18,253 nt of DNA, taken from positions 3,527 through 21,779 of the forward strand of contig JADHZB010001170.1 in the NCBI GenBank assembly GCA_015657535.1, written 5' to 3'. The notes under the pieces were generated by a model. That model was not told where the DNA came from, searched no databases, and saw only the letters and a list, made by a program, of their open reading frames with translations. Below, piece by piece: positions 1-7,930 of the stretch. Each line of letters starts with the position of its first letter. Positions within the stretch are counted from its first letter, which is position 1. The position numbers were made by a program, and so were the translations under genes. This stretch comes from Nephromyces sp. MM_2019 (Eukaryota; Apicomplexa; Aconoidasida; Nephromycida).

Positions 1-72
1 AGTAGTAGTAGTACTGCTGCTAGGAGTAGTAGTAGTACTGCTGCTAATAGTAGTAGTAGTACTGCTGCTAAT
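1..72. repeat. 24-bp tandem repeat, three copies
   Basis: Three consecutive 24-bp units fill 1-24, 25-48 and 49-72. Each is four AGT triplets followed by ACT, two GCT and a final AGG or AAT. Only the last two bases of unit 1 differ from the other units. The period is a multiple of three, so any open frame is preserved. Triplet repeats of this kind are common in coccidian coding sequence. The array starts at the window edge and may be longer to the left. Confidence 0.95.
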
Positions 73-169
73 AGTAGGTTTAGCTGGTACTCCCGTTCCC
101 CCTGCAGTGGCAAATGTGCAAGTCTTGCATAGGATATTGAGTACCTACGCTGTGCATCCTATGAACTGA
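2..169 (+). CDS. possible 3' end of a gene with repeat-encoded hydrophobic segment
   Basis: The frame is open from the window edge to a TGA at 167-169 (55 codons). The 24-bp repeat is read as blocks of four Val and three Leu plus Gly or Ile, giving about 25 uninterrupted hydrophobic residues, enough for one membrane span. It is followed by VGLAGTPVPPAVANVQVLHR and a short tail ending HPMN. This would fit the C-terminal anchor of a membrane protein whose body lies left of the window. An alternative frame reads the repeat as Ser4-Thr-Ala2-Asn and stops at 130-132. No family is recognised, and the open frame may simply follow from the repeat. Confidence 0.25.
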   Translation, partial: VVVVLLLGVVVVLLLIVVVVLLLIVGLAGTPVPPAVANVQVLHRILSTYAVHPMN

Positions 170-425
170 AATGCACTCTATGAGTAAGGTCAAAATTGCA
201 ATGGCTACTGTGAAAAGAGTGACATCATGCCTTAGAATTAGCGCAAAATACCTTCACATGGAGCTTAATTCCGATAATTCTGAATTTTTCAAGCTAGTTA
301 CAATGCATTGATGGCTCAACAAGCGCCTTATCTGGGGCAAGCTGTGTGTGACTTTGGCTAGAATCTACACGTTTTAATAGTTGATATTCCCTTGCTCATA
401 TGACCAATACAAAAATTGCATGTGG

Positions 426-2293
426 TCAATGTTGGCATTCATAAAACGATTGCGCGAAGAACAAATCAGAATCTAAGTTGTAGCCTGTCATCAAATGATG
501 ACATGCATTACAAGAAAAGTTGCCGACTTTGCATTTACTGCATATCGATTTATTTTCCGGGGCACTGAAAAAAAATACCATCAAAATGATTCCCAGAATG
601 TCAACATAATGGTACAGAACTGAGTATGTCTTACAAGATTAATTTTATTTCGGTATCTCAGTATAGAAAAAATGCACGAGACTAATGACAAAAACATGGT
701 AGTCATTCATTTGAGTATTTTCCTCCAGTTTACCTCGCCTTATTGAACCCGGCCTTATTGAGCCTTGTACAGGACATAGACCAGTAAGTATTTCTTTGGA
801 TACTTCGGTAATACTGCTCATAGTATTTGATAATGTGTAGAATTCTGGGCATTTTGGCTCCTTAGGAGAACATGATAACAGACTTCCGCCCAAACTATTT
901 CGATTTAGCTGGGCTAAAGCCTCGGGCACTACTAAAGTATACTTTATATTGGCACTTATTAGATATTCCTTTAGTTCAACGGAACCTGAATTATTTTCTT
1001 TGCAGGAGAACATTATAAGATGTTGGGCCACACGTGACCTTTCTCTAAAACTAGGCATAATTGTTCTTAGGATTTGTTTCCATGGTGCTTCTGTTGGATG
1101 TTGTTCTAACGCATTGAACAAATACGTGAGCCATATATTTGCCTTTTTTCTGATGGAATCTACGGAGGCTCCGCCTTCCGTATTAATTCTTATACCGTCT
1201 ATTTCTACATTGCGTAATACGTTGTTAATATCGGAAATGATTCCCCTAATTATTACTACGCTTCTTGATGTAAAATCATCATGTGCACAAGTGTGCGTAT
1301 CTAGGAGGAATACCACTTTATTCTTTCCTACACAAACTGTTTTTTCACTGCTTAAAAAGCTAGGGCCAATTGCTTGGCGGTGACTTCGAAACGCATTTTC
1401 CGCTAGTTTGTGGGGAAATGCTACCGATGACTTTTGCTGCACTTGCAGGTGTTCCTGTATGTTGTTTGGCAAGCTCTCGCCGCCTTGACAATCTCTAAGT
1501 AGATTACCTTTTATGATGCGCCGCGGAATTCGAAAACCTAACAGAAGATACATAGATGTCTTTATAGTATAGCGGTTATTTCCCGCTTCAATAGCCTGAT
1601 GTATGCTATTGCTAGGAGGATTTTACACGGTTTTATCTTATTTGCAAGGCTTTCAACACAAGTTAATAGTGTTATTGTAAATGTTTTCCAGCTTCTAGGT
1701 GTTTTACTAGTGTGTCCGTAGTCCAATTTGTTCCCTTCACTAATGTGAACACTAGATTGAGAATAAATGTAGTATTTTATGCGAAAAAACTGAGCATTGA
1801 TGTTTGCATTCGCACATCAAGCGGGGGTGAAACCTCTGATTATTCAACACTCTGGAAATTTCAATTGTCAAGGCTTTTCAGTGTATCTTGACATATTTCT
1901 ACAGGACCGTAGGCTCCACTCTTTAATTTCTAATATATACAATTTTTATGCATATTTTTTTTTCGCAATTGTCGCAGTGGAGATTCTCTCCCTACATTAG
2001 CAAATTTTCTATAAAATATAGTAGAATATATGCTTATTGCTAGAATCAAGCACAATCAAGTAGCGCTTTCATCGGAAATTCGCCGAATGGAAAGCAAAAA
2101 ATTTTCCGGAGACTGCGCGGCATTCTCTCCAGATGATTTCATTACAAGCTTAATTATGCTTCTCCACGCCATATACAAGATAATGAGCTCACTCACCTGC
2201 TATAGGGCTTATCATCAGCACCAAGCAAAGAGAAAGTACCGTCTTAGCAGAGATTGGCATTTCCATCAGTATCTTTGCCATTGTGACCACCAT
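426..2293 (-). CDS. putative secreted type I membrane protein with VWA-like domain (3 exons)
   Basis: Proposed exons are 2293-2197, 1537-734 and 619-426, giving 364 residues. Exon 1 encodes a signal peptide (hydrophobic core VLSLCLVLMISPIA) and ends at GCAG|GTGAGT. Exon 2 follows a good acceptor (TATCTTCTGTTAG); both introns are phase 1. Residues about 105-249 resemble a von Willebrand A fold: a first strand KVVFLLDTHTC where the metal site DxSxS normally lies (here DTHTC), then helices, and a later strand pair HLIMFSCKE and IKYTLVVPE. Exon 3, after donor GAG|GTAAAC, gives a membrane span (DILGIILMVFFFSA) and a roughly 45-residue Cys-rich tail (CSKC, CNAC) that includes YNLD. In TRAP/MIC2-type adhesins a VWA domain is usually followed by thrombospondin repeats; none is seen here. 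If the last intron is retained, the frame ends at 645. The gene is fairly convincing; the VWA call is moderate. Confidence 0.55.
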
Positions 2294-3144
2294 ATTTTTA
2301 CTAGTTTTGTTGCGGTTTAACAGCTGGCTTAAGTTGGGCTTACTTTTTCATTAATCATATTTTTCTGCCACGCCGTTTTGCAGTCATGGGGAGCATCACA
2401 TTTAAGCTGCAATAACCTTATTTTCGGAAGCCTAGCAACACCGCACATTCAAAATTGTTTGGAGTCCTGCTGAGGAGATAATGAACTGATAAGAAGACCC
2501 CTTGATAAAAGCGAGGGGGAGAATGACCTGAGGAGGATCTTTCTGTCTTAAAAACACCGACTGATTAGCAATTTCAAGCCTGTAAGAAATTTGTTTTATC
2601 TTCAGAATGATTAGTTGTGCACAAACGTAGCTTAGCATTCATACCAGCAACTCAGCAAAAATTACCGCGTACGTTCAAGCAAGGACTTCATCTATATGAA
2701 AGGAAGGTATATCTGCTTTAGAGAAGAAGCTAAGTCATCTACAAATTGAAAAACATTATTTGACTGCTTATTTGGCCTGAATTTAGTTTTTAGTATAAAC
2801 AACATTTTCGTTTACCACTGCTGCACGGTATTCATTCGTGTCGTAATACTTTTTTCCTCTTTTTCTATGTATAGCTTTACTTCTGGCTTTCCTTTGTTGA
2901 GCGCCCCTAATTTCCCCTTTCTTAAGCCCCCCTCCTACTTTTCCTCTTTCTTAAGTCCTCCCCCTCTTTTTCCTCTGGGGTCCTGCTTTCCGTTTTTCAC
3001 TCCTAAAGCTACACGCGCGTATAATCTAAAGCTCTTGATTGCTTCTCTTTGCACTGCATTCTGAGCCCAATGCGACCATATATAAATCAGTGTTTATTAA
3101 AGTATAGAATAAACAAAAAAAACTGTCCGTTTGCAATGGACTGA

Positions 3145-3203
3145 GGCACCATAAAAGGGCTGCTTCCTCTTGTTGGATGAGGAAGCAGCCCTTTTATGGT
3201 GCC
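3145..3203. repeat. perfect inverted repeat, 25-bp arms with 9-nt loop
   Basis: Arm 3145-3169 (starts GGCACCATAAAAGGG) is the exact reverse complement of 3179-3203, separated by TTGTTGGAT. The identity stops sharply at both ends. There are no flanking short direct repeats or (TG)n, and no transposase-like frame is nearby. It could form a strong RNA hairpin or a DNA cruciform. It might be a foldback mobile-element remnant or a small-RNA precursor; the sequence alone does not decide. Confidence 0.95.
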
Positions 3204-4084
3204 AACAATCAGCAACAATCCCAAAAAAATATAAACGCAACACCAAAGCAACAAGATCTTGGGATCCACAATCAGCTTGGGATTTTAGTTGTAGCTACTA
3301 GAAACTACTAGGTTCATACGAACAGAAAACCCCTCCTCTACACTCTGCAACAAATTATTTTTTGCCGCATACACTCTCACTATACAGACTGCTACTGCAC
3401 TAGAAAGTTAAAAAAAAAACCCACCAGTTTTGCTCACAATCCCTTCCAAGACCAGTGTACATACAGCTCTACCTTGAACTGTAAGCGGAAAATTTAGGGT
3501 CCAAAAAGTTGCTTGGGTAAATCACATTACTTTTTTTCAATTTTCACTTACAGCCTATGATAAATTTATACGGGTAATTCAAACTTCTCAATCTCTTGCT
3601 TTTTTCTGTAAAAACCACCATAAAGTATCGTTTTGCTAGAAAGTACTAGAAATTACTTTGAAGCGTGGTAATCCTGATTGAGAATTAGCTACAGAGCAGG
3701 CTCAGATGAAATTTCACACTTCAACCTGGTGTGCTGTTTAATAGTTTTTGCTGCGAAGGTGTTTGTTTTTTCTCCTTGAGCCTCTACCAATAGTCCAGTC
3801 CTCCAAGAGCTTGCTAGGAAAATTGGGTAGGGGGGTAACCATAGGGTTACATGACGAAAGCTTTTCCAGTTCGTTAGCATAGTATATTCTCAAAGTGCTA
3901 GTATCGTGTCACTATAGTTTGTTACTCTGAATGTGTGTATCGTAAAAATGCTAACTGCTGAGTCAGTACTAGTTCCTCAGCGGGAAATGCGTTTCTTTTC
4001 GACTATCGCTGCGTGTTGCTTAGCAAGCAATAGGTTTGTTAGGGATGAATAGCTCAGCTTGGAACACACATGGGGCTGTATGAG

Positions 4085-4160
4085 TGTTAATGGGTGTGGT
4101 GCGTAGGTGGGTGTAGCGTGTGTGTTAATGGGTGTTGTGCGCAGGTGGGTGTAGTGTGTG
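4085..4160. repeat. imperfect tandem duplication, about 38-bp unit
   Basis: Two adjacent copies begin TGTTAATGGGTGT at 4085 and 4123 and share GGTGGGTGTAG further in. They differ at a few positions. The unit is GT-rich on the plus strand. Confidence 0.8.
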
Positions 4161-4842
4161 CAGCAGCCACACAAAAATGCGAGAATGAAGCATAAATTCG
4201 CTTAGCATATCAATAGCATGCTAGTAAACAGTTTGGGGGCTACTTAGCTTCATCACGTATACTGTCGCTCAATAGCTAGACTTGGGTATAGGGGAGACAG
4301 CCATAGATCAGCTTCGCCCCACGGTTATTGGAATAGGTTAGCAGAATGATTATACTACGTTTCACTGGTTTAATAGCTTAAGTGTGCTTAGATTTCACTA
4401 GCTTACTAGCTAAGCTACACCTAGCTTTCGGTGTGCATACTAATTGACTTCCAGCTATACTAGAGTCGCCTTTCATTTGCAAATATAAGTTGTTGATTCA
4501 ATGCCTTCATGCAGCTGGTGATTAGCACACACACACACAATATTCATTATGGATTTTCTTGAGTTTTATCATGGACCTTCCTTTCGCTTAAACTTACTAT
4601 ACATACCACTACACACACACGGCATCCACGATCCTAGGGTAGTAGGAACAGCGTTGAGCTATGGGCTGTGAGCTCTGCCTATCACTATATAAATCATATT
4701 GCTTAATCAAGCGGTGAAATTCTCAGCCCAAAGCCTTAGGCCCTAAAGTAGTCGAGAAGCTAGCGCTATGGTGAATGGGGGCCTTTTCTGAACACCTCCC
4801 TGTAGGTGCTTATTAATAGCGCTCAGCCAGCATGGCAAGTGC

Positions 4843-5245
4843 ATGGCGGTGGGAGATGAGAAGAAGCAGGGAGATGAGAAGAAGAGGGATGAGGAGAAGA
4901 AGCGGAGAGAACAACAAAAACAACAAAAAGAAGAAAAAAACCCAAAACATCAGAAAAAAAGGAGAATGTGAAGATTTTCAAAAGAAATAATCGACAGCCC
5001 AAATACAAAGCTCTTTTGCGCAGCTCTATTCTCTCATCTGCTCAATGAGGAGACTATAGTAAAGTTCTAACGAAGAAGATGTTTTCATAGCTGCAGCCTG
5101 CCTTATCCCTACTTTCCACCTTTTTCCAGTATTCACTCGCTTTCGCTTTGGAGTAAAGTTCATCATCTGCTGCCTACTTGCGATTCTGCCAAACATGCTT
5201 TGATAGAAACCTTTAGAGACCATAGATTTTCTCAAAGAAACCCAT
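4843..5245. other. unresolved region with conflicting exon candidates on both strands
   Basis: On the plus strand an ATG at 4843 opens a 42-codon Lys/Glu/Gln-rich frame (MAVGDEKKQGDEKK...) to a TGA at 4969-4971. Directly after that stop the same frame reads SKEIIDSPNTKLFC... up to a possible donor (ACTATA|GTAAAG) near 5059. On the minus strand an acceptor GGCAG precedes 5169-5054, which reads DDELYSKAKASEYWKKVESR and ends at TAG 5056-5054. Another minus frame reads AAAMKTSSSLELYYSLLIEQ and ends at 5026. The first minus reading is the most protein-like, and its YSKAK..YW start is reminiscent of N-terminal methyltransferases, but the diagnostic Gly-rich motif is missing, so no function is assigned. 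Confidence 0.3.
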
Positions 5246-5378
5246 AAAAATACACTTTAAAACACACACAGACACACTGGAAACATCAAAAATTGCACAG
5301 AAGTTTACACTTTGAAACACACACAGGAAGCTTCAGACATTACACACAATTAAACTGGGAAGCATACCCTTTCTGTGA

Positions 5379-5434
5379 GAAATGTCGGAATGTTGTAATT
5401 TTTGATTAAAAAAAGCTCAAAATTCCGACGTTTC
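5379..5434. repeat. inverted repeat, 13-bp arms with about 30-nt loop
   Basis: GAAATGTCGGAAT at 5379-5391 pairs with ATTCCGACGTTTC at 5422-5434. There is a single T/G position that would be a G-U pair in RNA. The loop contains a T-run and an A-run that can extend the fold. It lies just upstream of the exon candidate at 5460. Confidence 0.7.
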
Positions 5435-5459
5435 CGGTCTGCATAAACAGAAATTTCAG

Positions 5460-5633
5460 TTCTACACACACAGCTTCATGAAGATAATGGGTGATGCACA
5501 CAAGAGGAAGGAGTGTGTGCAAAAGGCCAACGAAGAAGCTAAAAAAATGGCCGAATTTGAGCTTTTTCAGGGGCATATTCATGGAAGTTTTGACGAAATA
5601 CAAGTCAGAAAAGAGTGTGGCTGTAGTGAATAA
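5460..5633 (+). CDS. putative exon of an unidentified plus-strand gene
   Basis: An acceptor (ACAGAAATTTCAG) precedes a frame open from 5460 to TAA at 5631-5633. It begins FYTHSFMKIMGDAHKRKECV and continues through a helical EEAKKMAEFEL stretch. In a second frame, an acceptor-like CTTTTTCAG at about 5568 leads into MEVLTKYKSEKSVAVVNNIK. That frame ends at AAG|GTATGTGTGG, a good donor followed by a TG-rich stretch of the kind seen inside other introns in their coding sense. So either the exon ends with the first stop, or it continues in the second frame and splices onward near 6006. Upstream exons are unknown. The antisense reading is Phe/Leu-rich and less convincing. No family is recognised. 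Confidence 0.35.
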   Translation, partial: FYTHSFMKIMGDAHKRKECVQKANEEAKKMAEFELFQGHIHGSFDEIQVRKECGCSE

Positions 5634-5639
5634 TATAAA

Positions 5640-5960
5640 GGTATGTGTGGGTAAGTATTTGCATGCGTCGGTGTGTGGGTTTGTCGTGTGCTTGCTTGGT
5701 TGTGTGTGTGGGTGTGTGTTTGGTTGTGTTGGTATGCCTGTATATGGGTGTGCAGGTACGTGCGTGTATGGATGTGTGTGTGTGTAGATATGTGTTGGGT
5801 ATGTTGCGTGTGTTTACGAATGGGTGTGCGTGGGTATATCTGTACATGTGCGGTGTGTGCGTTCGAGTATGGGTGCGTGTGCACCTCTCTGTATATGTGC
5901 ATCTCTGTGTGTGTGTGCACCTCTCTATGTTTGTGTAGCTCTCTGTGTGTGTAACTCTCG
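5640..5960. repeat. TG-rich microsatellite stretch
   Basis: This is degenerate (TG)n with interspersed TATG, GGTG and CTCTC. It gives several long but meaningless Cys/Val or His/Thr frames on both strands. It begins at a donor-like AAG|GTATGT and probably is an intron of the plus-strand candidate to its left. Confidence 0.85.
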
Positions 5961-6028
5961 GTGACTTTGTTTTTCTCTTGGTTTTTCTAATGGGAATACT
6001 GCATTGAGAAAGCTTTCTCTCCAAGAAT

Positions 6029-7473
6029 TTAAGCGACAAAGCTGAGATATGTAGAGGGAATAGCACACTCTCTTTGTGTGTGTCTAGAACAAAGATTAGC
6101 ACCAGCTGTGGGTGCATCATTTGGAAGGAATCCGTGTGCGAAAGCCTGGCGATATAGCCAAGAACCGGCTGTCTTATTGTAGTCTGCACCTCTTCTCCGC
6201 GCATACAGCTAGTCTACTGGCGGGTTAGATTGCAGCTAAGACAGGAGTTAAACCGCTAGTCGCATACCCTCAAGATAACTACTATGAAAGGTAGAATATG
6301 CAGCTTCATAGGAGATTCTTCATGTAAGCTCTTTAGAGTGTGTGTGTGGCAAGCTTTATTATGCAATTTATGCAGGAAGATGTACTTACATCTCGTGCTA
6401 ATCTCTTAAACAACGGCTTTCAAAGAAACGCAACATACAAAGTGAGGGAGTGTACACACGGAATTCATGCACAAACACAAGTCATTCTTAAGTGTGTGGT
6501 GGGTACACACACGATGTTTAAATTACAGCATTCCTTCTTAGTCCTGCAAACCATATCTGGAGCTGTAGCTCTTGTAGATTTCTGGCGTTTACAGCCTCTG
6601 CAAACACAGCATAGTAAAACTTGTGCGTGTATGTTTTCCCTATTATCCACGTGATGTTCATTGTATGTATCAGATAAAAATACATGTGTGTTAGCTAAGC
6701 TGATTATGCTGCCGCTAGTAAGTCAACACAATAAAAGAGATAGGATATGCTAGCAAGGCAGCAGGCCAAGAATCGATCTTTTCAAAATGCACACACTAGG
6801 CATATATATTTAGCACACACACATCAAAGATATGATGCTCTAATCTTGCCGTGGGAACATACACATAAAGTAAATATACTACGCTTTATTCTCATAATGT
6901 GTGCACACACACCAAGAAGATGCAGTATAAACACCACCACTTCATCTAATATATATTAAAAGACAGGTCCCCTTACCGCTACTATAACCGGCAGCAACCG
7001 CAGCGTCTTCTCGTTCTTTGCTAAAGGAAAGAGAGAGTTAGAATGATTCACACACACAAATAATTGAAAGCCAAGAAAACCAAAATAACACACTGATTCA
7101 CATCACACAAACTGCATCACTGCACATACACTGAGCTACTGCACAAACTACACACATTCTACTCTTACCTAGTATTGAGTATCCGCTTAGTTATGTTACT
7201 CTCTTCTCGTATAGCAGCATTTAATGGCTGTATTTAGTAATCCACACACAAACACAAAGGAAAAAATTTATATGAGTGTACGTACCGAGAGGCAAAAATA
7301 TAGCATTAGCGGAGCCTGCAAAATCAGCGAGCAAAAAACGCTGCTACGAACATCAAGCTAAACAATGGCAAAATCATTCAGAATAAGCAGCTACACACAC
7401 GCAGACGCGCACACACACAGGTATATAAGCACAAATAGATAAAGCCGGTGAAGCAAATACTGGCCCATAACAT
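6029..7473 (-). CDS. putative small membrane protein of unknown function (7 exons)
   Basis: Proposed exons are 7473-7417, 7315-7286, 7227-7169, 7020-6977, 6597-6527, 6416-6390 and 6208-6029, giving 155 residues. The last five introns have clear signals (CTAG|GTAAGA, GCG|GTAAGG, GCT|GTAATT, GAT|GTAAGT; branch-like TACTAAAT before exon 3), and every junction keeps phase (0,0,2,1,0,0). The N-terminus (MLWASICFTGFIYLCLYTC, then APLMLYFCLS) is strongly hydrophobic, one or two spans. The rest is polar and mostly helical: REESNITKRILNT, KEREDAAVAAGYSS, AVNARNLQELQLQIWFAGLR, PLFKRLARD, then LYARRRGADYNKTAGSWLYR. The last about 20 residues look less protein-like, so the true end may differ. I recognise no family; a small organelle inner-membrane subunit is only a guess. 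Exon 1 is the least certain part. Confidence 0.5.
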
Positions 7474-7930
7474 CTATATAGAGAGCCGTACACACACACA
7501 CACACACACACAAACGCACAGTCGTATGCCCACACACAAAAATAAATCGCCCCACACTGCCACCCACTGGGATATACTGTGGTACACTGCCACACATATC
7601 ACACACACACACCACATAAAACATACAGAACGTACCACCCACTTCACTCACTAATTTACAGGCACATATAAAAAGAGCTGCACACACAAACATACCGCAT
7701 ACACCACACACACGCCCACCCTACACACATTCCACACACACGCCCACCCTACACACATTCCACACAAAGAAATACCTTACAAAAAAAACGTGCATACTAC
7801 ACACACCACATACACTTTGTAACGCACTTTGAAGCATACAACGTACATACACTTTGAGATATACTTTCAAACACACACTACACATATATTCAAAACACAG
7901 CCCCCAAACCCACCACCCCCAATCCACCCC
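7474..7930. other. CA-rich intergenic or intronic stretch
   Basis: This lies between the unknown minus-strand gene and the 3' end of MAT1. It is almost entirely (CA)n-derived on the plus strand. A 28-bp unit beginning CGCCCACCCTACACACATTC occurs twice in tandem at 7713-7740 and 7741-7767. Long frames here encode only Cys/Val or His/Thr and are artefacts of the repeat. No exon is supported. Confidence 0.7.

Larger units (their letters stand above)
2294..4842. other. long stretch without a supportable gene
   Basis: No open frame here looks like protein-coding sequence or matches a family. The stretch is relatively AT-rich and largely free of the TG/CA microsatellites that fill the window to the right of about 5.2 kb. 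It holds the upstream region of the VWA-like gene (just above 2293), a CT-rich tract at 2850-3000, a large stem-loop at 3145-3203, a tandem duplication at 4085-4160 and short CA runs near 4530 and 4610. Small unrecognised exons cannot be excluded. Confidence 0.6.

Noticed and set aside
949..1383. 144-codon plus-strand frame
   Set aside because: It is antisense to exon 2 of the VWA-like gene, which has matching splice sites, a signal peptide and a membrane span; this frame has none.
4969..4971. In-frame TGA between two protein-like stretches, as a possible selenocysteine or reassigned stop
   Set aside because: A splice or a chance open frame explains it as well, and TGA is used as an ordinary stop in the AP2 and VWA-like genes.
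5054..5169. Assignment of the YSKAKASEYWKK exon to an N-terminal protein methyltransferase
   Set aside because: The first motif is suggestive, but the Gly-rich motif expected right after it and all SAM-binding motifs are missing.
5579..6204. Long minus-strand frames rich in His/Thr
   Set aside because: They are translations of (CA)n; similar Cys/Val frames occur on the other strand. No motif or splice signal supports them.
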